From NCBI GenBank assembly GCA_947497295.1, contig CANMFU010000001.1, positions 868,001 through 932,000 on the forward strand: DNA of 64,000 nucleotides, written 5' to 3'. Below the pieces are notes generated by a model. That model was not told the origin of the DNA. It saw only the letters and a list, made by a program, of their open reading frames with translations, and searched no databases. A program made the translations under genes and the position numbers. Positions 1 to 8,973 of this stretch are shown piece by piece. The first letter of the stretch is position 1; every line of letters begins with the position of its first letter. The stretch comes from an uncultured Roseovarius sp. (GTDB taxonomy: Bacteria; Pseudomonadota; Alphaproteobacteria; Rhodobacterales; Rhodobacteraceae).

Positions 1-101
1 GATTGCGTTTTTCCAACAATAGGGGCGAAGGAATTTGCGAGTCAATTACAATGACTTGGAATGGGCAGTTTAAGCGGATTGGTGGCCGGATTCTCGTATT
101 A

Positions 102-1076
102 TTACCAGCGTAGTGCGACTGCACCCCACGCAAGACCGCCACCGATCGCCTCGCTCAGCAGCAGATCACCGCGTTTGATGCGTCCATCAGCCACGCCGAT
201 GGACATCGCCAAAGGGATCGACGCGGCAGAGGTGTTGCCGTGGTCCTGCACCGTCAGTATGACGCGATCCATGCCCACGCCCATCTTTTTGGCGGTGCCT
301 TGAATGATGCGGATATTGGCCTGATGCGGCACGATCCATGCAACATCATCGGCAGTCAGCCCCGCCTTGGCCAGCGCGGCATCGGCAGTCGACGTCAGCT
401 TTTCCACAGCTTGACGAAACAGCGGGTTTCCCTGCATGCGCAGTTTGCCAACGGTGCCGGTCGAGGACACACCGCCATCGACATAGAGCATGTCGCGGTA
501 GCGCCCGTCGGAATGCATGTCGGTCGCCAGAATGCCGCGGTCCTGCGATGTCCCGTCGCCGTCCTGTGCACCCAGAATCAGCGCGCCGGCGCCATCACCG
601 AACAGCACGCAGGTGCTGCGGTCGCTCCAGTCCATAATGCGGCTGAACGTCTCGGCGCCGATGACCAGCAGACGGTCGGCCTGGCCCGATACGATCATGG
701 CGGACGCGTTGCACAGGCCGAAAATAAATCCCGCGCAAACTGCCTGCACGTCAAAGGCAAAGCCATGCGCCATGCCCAGATTTGCCTGCACCATGGTACC
801 GACAGACGGAAAGGTGAGGTCGGGCGTCGACGTGGCGACAATGATACCGTCAATGTCGTCTGCGGTCAGACCGGCATTGTCTAGGGCAGCGCGCGCGGCG
901 CGCGTTGCCAGATCCGACGTGGTCTGGCCGTCAGCGGCAAAATGGCGACGCTCAATGCCCGAGCGGGTGCGAATCCATTCGTCGGACGTGTCGATCAGCG
1001 CCTCGAAGTGAGAGTTTGGCACGATGCGGTCGGGCAGATAGTGGCCGATGCCGAGTGGGACGGCGCGTCTGGTCAT
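102..1076 (-). CDS. fabH: 3-oxoacyl-[ACP] synthase III (KAS III)
   Basis: Condenses acetyl-CoA with malonyl-ACP to start fatty-acid synthesis in the cytoplasm. At 324 aa it has the usual family length. The catalytic triad is visible: Cys114 in VQAVCAGF, His251 in VPHQANIR and Asn281 in DHGNTSAAS. Its ATG overlaps the end of plsX by 4 bases, so the two are translationally coupled within a minus-strand run yceD-rpmF-plsX-fabH. In relatives ihfA usually follows; the window ends about 100 bases past the stop, so that cannot be tested. Identity is secure. Confidence 0.97.
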   Translation of the reverse strand: MTRRAVPLGIGHYLPDRIVPNSHFEALIDTSDEWIRTRSGIERRHFAADGQTTSDLATRAARAALDNAGLTADDIDGIIVATSTPDLTFPSVGTMVQANLGMAHGFAFDVQAVCAGFIFGLCNASAMIVSGQADRLLVIGAETFSRIMDWSDRSTCVLFGDGAGALILGAQDGDGTSQDRGILATDMHSDGRYRDMLYVDGGVSSTGTVGKLRMQGNPLFRQAVEKLTSTADAALAKAGLTADDVAWIVPHQANIRIIQGTAKKMGVGMDRVILTVQDHGNTSAASIPLAMSIGVADGRIKRGDLLLSEAIGGGLAWGAVALRW

Positions 1077-2248
1077 GTCTTGGCTCCGTTGGGCGTGTCT
1101 TCTTGGCCCGGTGTGTCATCGTCAGCACCGGCATCCTGTGCCATCAAGGTAGCCTTGGCCACGCGTTCCGCCAGCTTTTCCGAAAACCCGGTTTGCGCCA
1201 GCTTGAACGCCAGCTTGACGGCGGCAGATACGCCAGTGGCATCTGCGGCGCCGTGCGATTTGACGACCGTACCGTTCAGGCCCAGAAACACGCCGCCATT
1301 GACGCGGCGCGGGTCGATCCGCTTTTTCAGGCGGCGCAGGGACGGGTAGGCGAGCAGGGCGGCGATACGCGACAGAAAGGAATACTGGAACGCTTCGCGC
1401 AGCAGCTCGGCAATCAGAGTGGCGGTGCCTTCGCCGGTTTTCAGCGCCACGTTGCCGGTAAACCCGTCGGTGACGATGACATCGACAGAATCGCCGGGCA
1501 GGTCGCGCCCTTCAACAAAGCCGACGAAGTCGAAATCGGCGCCGCGTGCATGGGCGCTGATCAGATCATGCGCCTCGCGCAATTCGGACCGGCCCTTGTG
1601 CTCTTCGGTGCCGACATTCAGCAGGCCGATGCGGGGGCGCGCCACGCCCAGTCCGCTGCGCGCATATGAGGCTCCCATCAGCGCGTACTGCATCAGATCC
1701 TTGGCATCGGCGTTGATATCGGCGCCGCCATCCATCAGCAGGTTGAACCCCTGCGGATTGCGCGAGGGCCACATCACGGCGATGGCGGGGCGGTAAATAC
1801 CGGGCAGGCGGCGCAGGCGCAGCACTGACATCAGCATCAGCGCGCCGGTATTGCCGCAGGAGACGCACACCGTCGCTTCGCCCGCGCGCACCGATTCCAG
1901 CGCGGACCACATCGAGGTGTCCTTGCCGTGGCGGGCAACATGTCCGGGCTTGTCGTTCATGGTAACGATGCCGGGGGCATCGCGAAGCTCGCAGCGCCCG
2001 GCCAGCGCCCTGTAGCGGGCGATCAGCGGCTCCAGTTCGCTGCGTGGGCCGTGCAGGATAAATGCGATGTCAGGGTTTTTTTGCGCGCTGGCAGCAATGC
2101 CTGCAACAACGGTTGCAGGGCCCATATCGCCACCCATCGCATCGACGGAAATCACCGTTTTGCGACTGGCGGCAGTTGCGCCCGGCTCATCAGCGGGCAG
2201 GCCGGAATGGCCTGCATCCGCCGGAGTGGTATCTGGACGCGGCGTCAT
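1073..2248 (-). CDS. plsX: Phosphate acyltransferase PlsX
   Basis: Converts acyl-ACP to acyl-phosphate, the donor that PlsY uses to begin phospholipid synthesis. The family start VISVDAMGGDMGP lies about 32 residues in, followed by VSCGNTGALM and the LLMDGGADINADAKDL block typical of PlsX. The protein (391 aa) is slightly longer than usual because of a polar N-terminal stretch of about 30 residues and a short acidic tail; a later start is possible. It sits between rpmF (60 bases upstream) and fabH (4-base overlap), the standard alphaproteobacterial arrangement that links ribosomal and lipid genes. Confidence 0.95.
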   Translation of the reverse strand: MTPRPDTTPADAGHSGLPADEPGATAASRKTVISVDAMGGDMGPATVVAGIAASAQKNPDIAFILHGPRSELEPLIARYRALAGRCELRDAPGIVTMNDKPGHVARHGKDTSMWSALESVRAGEATVCVSCGNTGALMLMSVLRLRRLPGIYRPAIAVMWPSRNPQGFNLLMDGGADINADAKDLMQYALMGASYARSGLGVARPRIGLLNVGTEEHKGRSELREAHDLISAHARGADFDFVGFVEGRDLPGDSVDVIVTDGFTGNVALKTGEGTATLIAELLREAFQYSFLSRIAALLAYPSLRRLKKRIDPRRVNGGVFLGLNGTVVKSHGAADATGVSAAVKLAFKLAQTGFSEKLAERVAKATLMAQDAGADDDTPGQEDTPNGAKT

Positions 2249-2307
2249 GCGGGCGGTCTGTCCTTGTTTATGGTCCCGGTCACAGGTCTGGACCGGGCCG
2301 AGGAACG

Positions 2308-2514
2308 TCAGGCCGCGTCGTCGTCCAGATCAACCTCGTCCGCCATAGCGACGATTTCGCGATCGGCATAGTGGCCGCACGCCGAGCAGACATGATGCGG
2401 GCGCTTCAGTTCGCCGCAATTGGGGCATTCGTTGGGGTTGGCGCCACTGAGGGCGTCATGCGCGCGGCGATTGTTGCGGCGCGATTTCGATACTTTGTTC
2501 TGCTGGACGGCCAT
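2308..2514 (-). CDS. rpmF: 50S ribosomal protein L32
   Basis: Small (68 aa) ribosomal protein of the large subunit. It starts [19 protein letters not shown] and carries the zinc-binding pairs [18 protein letters not shown], so it is the cysteine-containing (C+) form of L32. The C-terminus is acidic ([10 protein letters not shown]), as in other Rhodobacteraceae. It lies between the DUF177 gene and plsX, the expected order. Confidence 0.96.
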   Translation of the reverse strand: MAVQQNKVSKSRRNNRRAHDALSGANPNECPNCGELKRPHHVCSACGHYADREIVAMADEVDLDDDAA

Positions 2515-2713
2515 GTCGCGATCCCGATTCCTGTGGGGCCGGACTGGCCCAGTTTCTATGAGGTTGTGCGGCTCTTAGTCCGCCTTGCGGAGTCGGTTCA
2601 ACCCCAAATCATGTGAAAGCGCAAAAATACAGTGAAATGCTGGCGCTGCAAGCGGTATTTCGCGCCAAGTCTTCGCGTTTGAACCTGCCGCAAGGACAAG
2701 CGCTGGGGACGGG

Positions 2714-3280
2714 TCAGTCGCCCTTTTCCATCTTTGCCTTTAGTCCGGCGAGCCCGGCAAAAGGTTTCAGATCCTCGTCCAACAGCGGGGCGGCGCCCGG
2801 CGGGGCGGCCTGCGCCGCCGCAGTGCCTGCGCCCTCGGCGCGCGGATAGTCCGGCAGCGCCAGCGCCAGCGCCTCGTGCAGCACGCGGGCGAGGTCTATG
2901 ATGTCGCCCAACGGCTCTTCGCTATCGTCTTCGGGCATCTCGACGCCGTCCTCGGGTGTCGGCTCCAGCTCTGCCGGGGACGGCATATCCGATAAAAACC
3001 GCCGCTCTACATGAGTGTCGATGCGTGTGGTCACAGGCGCAAGCGTGGCCACGCAGGCCTGCACGGCGGTCGCACCCAGTTCGGCCGTCAGCCGCCAATC
3101 GCGGCGGCCCAGCGGCGCCAGCGTGCCGCGAAAGGTCAGCTTGCGCAGCGTCTCAATTCCCAGCGTGTCGGCAATTGCCGCGCGCGTGTCGGCATCGGGT
3201 ACGATATCAAAGGGCTGCGTGCGCCCTTTGGGCAGGTCTGCCACGCGCAATGCGGCGGCCTCTGTCAGTGGCTTTGCCAT
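2714..3280 (-). CDS. DUF177 (YceD-family) protein
   Basis: 188-aa protein of the YceD/DUF177 family, which almost always stands directly upstream of rpmF and is linked to 23S rRNA accumulation in plants and bacteria. The core with the family cysteine is visible in TAVQACVATLAPVTTRID, followed by an acidic stretch (EDGVEMPEDDSEEPLGD) and the conserved IDLARVLHEALALALPDYPR. About 200 bases separate it from rpmF, room for a separate rpmF promoter. It is divergent from bamE, another conserved neighbour. The molecular role is not known with certainty. Confidence 0.88.
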   Translation of the reverse strand: MAKPLTEAAALRVADLPKGRTQPFDIVPDADTRAAIADTLGIETLRKLTFRGTLAPLGRRDWRLTAELGATAVQACVATLAPVTTRIDTHVERRFLSDMPSPAELEPTPEDGVEMPEDDSEEPLGDIIDLARVLHEALALALPDYPRAEGAGTAAAQAAPPGAAPLLDEDLKPFAGLAGLKAKMEKGD

Positions 3281-3367
3281 TGGCGGGCGCTTCCTTTCTT
3301 GAACAAGGGGGGTGGGTTGCTGTAAGCGGGATAAAAGGCCTGCTTGGCCAATATCAAGAGGACAGTC

Positions 3368-3829
3368 ATGTTCGGGACCGCATATTCGCTCAAAACCGCC
3401 AGCATGGCAATTGTCCTAGCGTTAATGACCGCATTAGCCGGTTGTACGGCAATGTATAAGAATCATGGGTATGTGCCCCCGGATGGGGATCTGCAACAGC
3501 TGGTTCCTGGCGTCGACAGCCGCGCCACGGTTGATGACGTCATCGGCGCGCCGTCCTTTGCGGGCGTGCTGAGCGGGGGCGATTATTATTACGTGCGCAG
3601 CCGCGTAAAAACCTTCGGCATGCGCCGACCCGAGGTGGTTGACCGGCAGGTGCTGGCCATCAGCTTTGACAGCCAGGACGTGATCGCCAATATCGAACGG
3701 TTCGATCTGCGCGATGGGCGCGCAATACCCTTGTCGCGCCGCGTCACCGACAGTTCGGTCGCGGGCAAAGGGTTCTTGCAGTCGATCATGAGTAATTTCG
3801 GCAACCTCAATCCAAGCGAGTTCTTCTAA
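3368..3829 (+). CDS. bamE: Outer membrane protein assembly factor BamE (SmpA/OmlA)
   Basis: Lipoprotein of the BAM complex that inserts beta-barrel proteins in the outer membrane. The ATG at 3368 is chosen because it follows an AGAGGA ribosome-binding site (3357-3362) and opens a lipoprotein signal ending in the lipobox LAGC; the longer frame from a TTG at 3344 has neither. The mature part contains the BamE block LVPGVDSRATVDDVIGAPS near residue 45. Length is about 153 aa. It is divergent from the DUF177 gene, as in many alphaproteobacteria. Confidence 0.92.
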   Translation: MFGTAYSLKTASMAIVLALMTALAGCTAMYKNHGYVPPDGDLQQLVPGVDSRATVDDVIGAPSFAGVLSGGDYYYVRSRVKTFGMRRPEVVDRQVLAISFDSQDVIANIERFDLRDGRAIPLSRRVTDSSVAGKGFLQSIMSNFGNLNPSEFF

Positions 3830-3856
3830 ACGTCCGGCCGCCGCGAAACTGAGCCA

Positions 3857-4612
3857 ATGCCCGCCTCAGGCCGCAGGCGCTATGTGGCGCGGATGGCAGC
3901 GGGATCGGCAGACATGCAGCGCGCGCATGCCCTGCGCGTGGCCGCCTTCGGGATGAATGTGCCGGAAATTGACGCCTTCGATGATGCCTGCATTCAGGTT
4001 TTGATCGAAGATCGCCGCGCGGGCCACTCGGTGGGCTGTTTTCGGATGTTGCCGATGGCAGACGGCAGCGACGTCACGCGCAGCTATTCGGCCGGATTTT
4101 ATGATCTTGAACGGCTTGGACGTCGTGCCGGGCCGATGACCGAGCTAGGCCGGTTTTGCATCCAGCCCGGCGCCCGTGATCCCGATATCCTGCGCGCCGC
4201 ATGGGGTGCAATAACGGCGCATGTCGATGCGCGGGGCGTCCAGATGCTGTTTGGCTGCACCTCGTTCCGCGGCACGGATCCTGCGCCATACAGCGCAGCG
4301 TTTGCCCTGCTGGCGCAGCGCCACGTCGCGCCGCGTGACTGGGCACCGCAGCGCCGCGCGCCGCAGACGGTATCGCTGGCGCAGGGGCAGGAGGCGCCCG
4401 ATGCGCGCCGTGCGGCGCAGACGCTGCCGCCGCTGCTGCGCAGCTATCTGGCGATGGGCGGCAAGGTCAGCGATCATGCGGTGGTCGACCCGGTTATGAA
4501 CACGCTGCACGTCTTTACCGGTCTTGAAATTGCGGCAATTCCGGCCGCGCGCAAAAAATTGCTGCGCGCCGATGCGCAGATCCTTGACGGGGCGCATGAT
4601 GGCGGTGCTTGA
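3857..4612 (+). CDS. olsB: GNAT N-acyltransferase, OlsB-like (ornithine lipid synthesis)
   Basis: Belongs to the acyl-ACP N-acyltransferase group within GNAT folds (hemolysin-like). OlsB moves a 3-hydroxyacyl chain from ACP to ornithine, giving lyso-ornithine lipid. Family features seen are RRYVARMAAGSADMQRAHALR at the start, MTELGRFCIQPGARDPDIL, and LFGCTSFRGTDPAPY. Length (251 aa) fits. No olsA acyltransferase is adjacent. The substrate is inferred from the family and has not been shown here. Confidence 0.82.
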   Translation: MPASGRRRYVARMAAGSADMQRAHALRVAAFGMNVPEIDAFDDACIQVLIEDRRAGHSVGCFRMLPMADGSDVTRSYSAGFYDLERLGRRAGPMTELGRFCIQPGARDPDILRAAWGAITAHVDARGVQMLFGCTSFRGTDPAPYSAAFALLAQRHVAPRDWAPQRRAPQTVSLAQGQEAPDARRAAQTLPPLLRSYLAMGGKVSDHAVVDPVMNTLHVFTGLEIAAIPAARKKLLRADAQILDGAHDGGA

Positions 4613-4643
4613 CGACAGCACTGCGGCGGGATAGCTCGCGGCC

Positions 4644-6461
4644 ATGGCAGCGCGTCCCCCCCTTTTGCAACTCAACGATATCTCCCTGACGTTTGGGGGC
4701 GATCCGATATTCGCGGGTCTGTCGCTAGTCGTTCAGCCAGGCGACCGTGTCGCTCTGGTCGGGCGCAACGGATCGGGCAAATCCACCCTGATGAAGGTGA
4801 TGGCCGGGCTGGTCGAGGCCGACAGCGGCGCTCTGACGCTCGCCCCTGCCGCGTCGGTCGGCTACATGGAGCAGGACCCGGATATGACCGGATTCGCCAC
4901 TTTGGGCGATTTCGCGGCCAGCCAGCTGGACCCGGCGGAAACTTACCGCGTCGAGATGGCCGGCGAGGGGCTGAAATTCGATCCTGCCCGTGCGGTCGAA
5001 ACCGCGAGTGGCGGCGAGAGGCGCCGCGCCGCATTGGCCAAGCTGATGGCCGAGGCGCCCGAGTTGATGCTGCTGGACGAGCCGACGAACCATCTGGACA
5101 TCGAGGCGATCGCCTGGCTGGAAAGCACGCTGAAAGAGACGCGCAGCGCCTATGTCCTCATCAGTCACGACCGCGCATTTTTGCGTGAACTTACCCGCGC
5201 AACTCTTTGGATTGACCGGGGAATGGTGCGACGTCAGGAAAAGGGTTTCACCTATTTCGAGGAATGGCGCGACAAGGTTTGGGAAGACGAGGATCAGGCC
5301 CGCCACAAGCTGAACCGCAAGATCAAGTCCGAGGGCCGTTGGGCCGTCGAGGGCATCAGTGCCCGGCGCAAGCGCAATCAGGGCCGCGTGCGCGCACTTC
5401 AGGCATTGCGCGCCGAACGGTCCAGCCAGATCACCCGGCAGGGAACCGCCGCAATGGCGCTGGAGTCGGGGCCGAAGTCTGGCAAGAAGGTGATCGAGGC
5501 AGTCAATATTTCCAAGGCTTTCGACGGCAAAGTGCTGCTGTCGGATTTCTCCATCCGCATCCAGCGCGGCGACCGCGTGGCGCTGGTCGGCCCCAACGGC
5601 GTGGGCAAGACAACGCTGCTAAACATGCTGATGGGCACCGAGGCGCCCGATACCGGCACGGTCAGCCTGGGCACCAACCTGCTGCCCGCGATCTTTGATC
5701 AGTCGCGCGCGCAGTTGGACCCGGACATGACCCTGTGGGACAGCCTGACCGGCGATCCGGACATGCGCGTATCCGGCAAGGCCGACCAGATCCTAGTGCG
5801 CGGCATGCCGCGCCACGTAATCGGTTACCTCAAGGAGTTCCTTTTTGACGAGGCGCAGGCGCGCGCGCCGGTCCGGTCATTGTCGGGCGGCGAAAAGGCC
5901 CGGCTGCTGCTGGCCAAGCTGATGGCGCGCGAATCCAACATTCTGGTGCTGGACGAGCCGACGAACGATCTGGACATCGAAACGCTGGACCTGCTTCAGG
6001 AACTGCTGGACGATTACGACGGCACCATCATTCTGGTCAGCCACGACCGCGATTTTCTGGACCGCGTTGCCGCGACCACCATCGCGATGGAGGGGGACGG
6101 GCGCGCAACCGTCTACGCCGGTGGCTGGACCGACTACCGCTCGCAGCGTCAGTCGACGGCTGAGTGGGCCGATGCGGGGCGCAAACCGGCGGCGAAAGCC
6201 AAGACAAACGGCGGGAACAAGAAGGAAAAATCCGGCGCGTTAAGCTTTACCGAGCGGCACCGTCTGGACGAGCTGCCCGATGTGATTGCCCGTATTGAGG
6301 CAGAGATTGCCAAGCTGGAAGAACTGATGTCCGACCCTGAACTGTTCACCCGCGAGCCGGTGAAATTCCGCAAGGCAACCGAGGCGCTGACTCAGCGCCA
6401 GAAGGCGCTCAGCGATGCCGAAACAGAATGGATGACGCTGGAGGAAAAGGCCGGAAGCTGA
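4644..6461 (+). CDS. ABC-F family ATPase (Uup-like)
   Basis: Soluble ABC-F protein (605 aa) with two nucleotide-binding domains and no membrane part; the family acts on ribosomes. Domain 1 has GRNGSGKSTLMKV, the signature ASGGERRRAALAK and LLDEPTNHLDIEAI. Domain 2 has GPNGVGKTTLLNM, LSGGEKARLLLAK and VLDEPTNDLDIETL. A charged linker between them (near residues 215-260) and a C-terminal coiled coil rich in E, K and L after a basic stretch (AAKAKTNGGNKKEKSG) resemble Uup more than EttA. It starts 32 bases after the OlsB-like gene and may share its transcript. Confidence 0.93.
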   Translation: MAARPPLLQLNDISLTFGGDPIFAGLSLVVQPGDRVALVGRNGSGKSTLMKVMAGLVEADSGALTLAPAASVGYMEQDPDMTGFATLGDFAASQLDPAETYRVEMAGEGLKFDPARAVETASGGERRRAALAKLMAEAPELMLLDEPTNHLDIEAIAWLESTLKETRSAYVLISHDRAFLRELTRATLWIDRGMVRRQEKGFTYFEEWRDKVWEDEDQARHKLNRKIKSEGRWAVEGISARRKRNQGRVRALQALRAERSSQITRQGTAAMALESGPKSGKKVIEAVNISKAFDGKVLLSDFSIRIQRGDRVALVGPNGVGKTTLLNMLMGTEAPDTGTVSLGTNLLPAIFDQSRAQLDPDMTLWDSLTGDPDMRVSGKADQILVRGMPRHVIGYLKEFLFDEAQARAPVRSLSGGEKARLLLAKLMARESNILVLDEPTNDLDIETLDLLQELLDDYDGTIILVSHDRDFLDRVAATTIAMEGDGRATVYAGGWTDYRSQRQSTAEWADAGRKPAAKAKTNGGNKKEKSGALSFTERHRLDELPDVIARIEAEIAKLEELMSDPELFTREPVKFRKATEALTQRQKALSDAETEWMTLEEKAGS

Positions 6462-6505
6462 CCCCGACACTGCAAAGCAGCGCGTTAGCTCAGCACAAAG
6501 TGGAA

Positions 6506-6579
6506 TGGAGCGGGTGAAGGGAATCGAACCCTCGTCATCAGCTTGGGAAGCTGCTTCTCTACCATTGAGATACACCCGC
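6506..6579 (-). tRNA. tRNA-Gly (anticodon CCC)
   Basis: Read on the minus strand, the acceptor stem GCGGGTG pairs with CACCCGC and the 3' end TCCA is encoded. The anticodon loop is TTCCCAA, giving CCC, and the T-arm GGGTTCGATTCCC is intact. Length is 74 bases. It reads glycine GGG codons. It lies alone between the ABC-F gene and the MarR region. Confidence 0.95.
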
Positions 6580-6589
6580 AACGCTTGTT

Positions 6590-6618
6590 TGGATACTGTT
6601 TTGCCGCGAATTCTTCAA
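6590..6618 (-). promoter_or_regulatory. Predicted promoter of tRNA-Gly
   Basis: On the minus strand a TTGAAG box (6613-6618) and a TATCCA box (6590-6595) are 17 bases apart, and the tRNA begins 10 bases after the second. The spacing suits a sigma-70-type promoter. Prediction from sequence only. Confidence 0.5.
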
Positions 6619-6812
6619 GAGTAAACCGCCTCAAAGCGCCCCGTTTGAACGCGCTTTTTCCACATTCTTCTGCCCGGACCAGTGAATAGCGCGTTCATAA
6701 TAGCTGTCTGCAACGCGACATTTTGAAACTGGTTACCAAAATGGTGGATAAAGTGAATGGCAACAGGGATCAGCGCCAGCGAACGGCTAAGTTCAGCAAA
6801 GCGGCGGCTGCC

Positions 6813-6977
6813 TTATGCGCCGAAAAAGATATGTCCATCAGCGTCGATGGGAAAGGCCGGATTGAACGCAATTCCCCAGATGTGGTCGTCCGGGTCTGCG
6901 ATCCATTCATGTGCTTCGCGGTATGCGAAGGCTTCATGTCGGGGACCAAGATGCTCAGCACCAGCCGCAACTTTCCT
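6813..6977 (-). pseudogene. C-terminal remnant of an unidentified protein
   Basis: A minus-strand frame of 54 codons with no start codon runs from a stop at 6978-6980 to a TAA at 6813-6815. It reads like real protein (HEAFAYREAHEWIADPDD, then DHIWGIAFNPAFPIDADG), unlike the other five frames here. I do not recognise the family. The lack of a start and the stop just upstream suggest the tail of a deleted gene, in line with the decay seen in the next 2 kb. The rest of 6619-7026 shows no gene. Confidence 0.35.
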
Positions 6978-7026
6978 TCAGGAAAGCGAGTAGCCGAACC
7001 AGCCCCGCTCTAACGATTTGAGACTT

Positions 7027-7584
7027 TCACACGGTTATCCGTTGTCTGCGGCCGATCAATCTGGTTGTGCAGCGTCTTTTCCAACAGCTTTTCGCATTGT
7101 TCGCGACCGTTTTTTCAGGTTCAGCGTCGGTAAACGTTGTCAGCAGGTTCAGTTCGTCTCGAAGGGCATCGACATTGCCGTCCAGCCCGCGCTCGATCTC
7201 GTCGTGGGTCGCGATCCAGATCGCAATAGCCTGTTCCAGCAATGCCGGCCCGTCGTCGGTCAGGCTCAACCGCCTGGCGCGGCGGTCCTTGGTGTCGTGC
7301 GTCACGGTCAACAATCCGCGGAGCTCTAGCGGTTTGATGTTCGCCGTCAGCGTTGTGCGGTCCATCGCGAGCAGGTCGGCGACTGAACCGACCGTGGGTG
7401 ACTCGGGACGATTGAGCGATATCAGAATCGAGTATTGCCCGCTTCGCAGCCCGACGGGGCGAAGTGTCTCGTCGAACCGACAGGCAATGGCGCGAGCCGC
7501 ACGCTGTGTGTGCAAGCACAGGCAACTGCCCCGGATGCGCAAGGTCATGCCGAAAGTTGCGTATCTGGAAACGGGATCTGTCAT
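7027..7584 (-). CDS. MarR-family transcriptional regulator (C-terminus probably altered)
   Basis: Winged-helix regulator. The core spans LRPVGLRSGQYSILISLNR, VADLLAMDRTTLTANIKPL (recognition helix) and DTKDRRARRLSLTDDG (wing), all standard MarR features. After about residue 145 the chain continues into a basic, cysteine-containing tail that does not look like MarR, so a frameshift near the end is likely. Total length is 185 aa against a usual 140-160. An internal ATG at 7548 is an alternative start. It diverges from the broken VOC/DUF899 genes, which it may once have controlled. Confidence 0.72.
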   Translation of the reverse strand: MTDPVSRYATFGMTLRIRGSCLCLHTQRAARAIACRFDETLRPVGLRSGQYSILISLNRPESPTVGSVADLLAMDRTTLTANIKPLELRGLLTVTHDTKDRRARRLSLTDDGPALLEQAIAIWIATHDEIERGLDGNVDALRDELNLLTTFTDAEPEKTVANNAKSCWKRRCTTRLIGRRQRITV

Positions 7585-7679
7585 TGCGTTATTACTTTGA
7601 TATCAAGATATTAGTCAGTTGGCTCGCGGAAAGATGATGGCGACATTCAGACTTGAGTGGCAGATTACGCTTTGAATTA

Positions 7680-7864
7680 GGGAATTGCATGCCGCACGAC
7701 ACCTGCCCAAAAGGGCGGCCGCAGCCGCGCGGACTTCGACGCGGCGGTCGAGGTTGGCGGTGTTGCCGATCCCCATACCGAAACAGGACCACGGCTTCAT
7801 GTATGGCCGTTCGTATGAGGAGCCCGATGGCCACATCTATGAAGCCATGTGGATGGACGAGTAA
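7680..7864 (+). pseudogene. VOC/glyoxalase-family fragment (frameshifted)
   Basis: Two frames together spell the end of a VOC-superfamily protein. One gives SRADFDAAVEVGGVADP, and after a shift near 7780 the other gives KQDHGFMYGRSYEEPDG and YEAMWMDE before a TAA at 7862-7864. This pairing (AAGG..ADP followed by QDHGFMYGRS and a final MWMD) is the usual C-terminus of glyoxalase-like bleomycin-resistance proteins. The N-terminal half is missing. A sequencing error could mimic one shift, but the missing N-terminus could not arise that way. Confidence 0.6.
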
Positions 7865-7916
7865 GACATGAAAAAGTCGATGGCCGCAGAAGACTGAGCA
7901 AGCAGCGCAACACGGG

Positions 7917-8227
7917 CGAATGCCACGCAGATCAAATTCACAAAACTGCTCGTCACTGACCAGGATCCTGCGGTGGATTTCTACACCCCGAAACCCGTTC
8001 TGCAGCGTGGCGACCGATGCCGCCTAATAAGGCGAAGGCTGGCGATGGATCGAGCTGATGTTCGGCAGCCCCCACACGATCCGTCACGTCGAGAAGCGCG
8101 GCGAGCGTGACGGCGACGGCGAAAAACCCATTCTGGTTCTGGTCGATTACAATCTCGACGAGACCGTTACCACCCTCACGACAAACAGCATCGAGATCTT
8201 CACGGATCCCAAAGAGGCGCCTTCACC
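7917..8227 (+). pseudogene. Second VOC/glyoxalase-family pseudogene
   Basis: A frame opens with TQIKFTKLLVTDQDPAVDFYT, the standard start of a VOC protein. A frameshift near 7995 leads to SVATDAA, then two consecutive stop codons (TAATAA), then GEGWRWIELMFGSPH in the same frame and KPILVLVDYN and NSIEIFTDPKEAP. A frameshift plus two nonsense codons marks it as dead. It runs directly into a DUF899 remnant, as if a deletion joined them. Confidence 0.65.
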
Positions 8228-8231
8228 ATAT

Positions 8232-8560
8232 GCTGAAGTCCGCCGATCCCGCCCCCTGCATCGGCTGCGGCATGGTCGGCCATCAGATCCCACATCTGGC
8301 GCATCTGCATGCGCGCGACACCTCGCGGGTCTTCGTCTCGCGCGTGCCGCTGCACGAGATCGAGGCGTTTTGGGGAGCGCATGGGCTGGCAGATGCCATG
8401 GGTCGAGACGACGGACGATTTCGGCGCCGATTTCGACGTGCCGAAATATTTCGGGTTCAAAGTCTTCATCCGCGATGGCGGCGATATCTTCCGCAGCTAT
8501 TTCACCGACAAGGCGGCGAAGGCGATCGACAAAAGGCTGATTGAGGAGCTGCAGGCATGA
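8232..8560 (+). pseudogene. DUF899 (thioredoxin-like) family pseudogene, frameshifted
   Basis: The first frame gives MLKSADPAPCIGCGMVGHQI and PHLAHLHARDTSRVFVSR, the DUF899 core with its CxxC-like pair. A shift near 8375 moves to a second frame giving GWQMPWVETTDDFGADFDV and PKYFGFKVFIRDGGDIFRSY. The usual N-terminal segment is absent, and the chain ends early in RLIEELQA after SYFTDKAAK. The TGA overlaps the next gene by 4 bases. Members are predicted thioredoxin-fold proteins of unknown substrate. Confidence 0.65.
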
Positions 8561-8973
8561 AGGTCAACCATGTGGTCATCAGCATCAACGCGGCAGATTT
8601 CACCGCCCAGTCCGACTGGTGGGCAAGGCTGATAGTCCGCCGCTGGGGCCGCAAGCCGATGCCTTCATGCCATGAGTGGGATCTGACGGACCACGTCGTT
8701 TTCCAGGTTTTCGGCAGTACCGAAGGCCACGGCGGCGCGACCGTGACGATGCATGTCGCGGACCTTGAAGCCGATATCGCAAGGCTAGCGAAGGTCGGGA
8801 TAGACCTGCCGGAGCCGGTGAAGATCGAATGCTTCGACACGCTTCGCTATGCCGAATATCCGGATCTCGCCCCCCAAAGCCGGTTGCGGACCAGTTCTAT
8901 GGCAAATGCGGAGGAAAACCTGTCAATTGCGACAAGTTTGCCCGCACGTGATAACCGATGCGACGGGGCCTAA
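8557..8973 (+). pseudogene. Third VOC-family gene, C-terminal frameshift
   Basis: The first 100 residues are a good VOC protein: MKVNHVVISINAADF, WDLTDHVVFQVFGST, GGATVTMHVADLEADIARL and DTLRYAEYPD. At about 8866, where PEGN should follow, the frame breaks; another frame continues with ADQFYGKCGGKPVN and stops near 8972. The product would therefore have a random tail of about 35 residues. It overlaps the DUF899 remnant by 4 bases, so the two were once co-translated. It could still be expressed as a partial protein. Confidence 0.6.

Noticed and set aside
1..101. Possible gene at the left edge
   Set aside because: Only 101 bases after fabH; no readable frame or RNA motif, so nothing can be claimed.
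6723..7013. 96-codon plus-strand frame before the MarR gene
   Set aside because: The minus-strand remnant in the same place reads like protein, and this frame does not.
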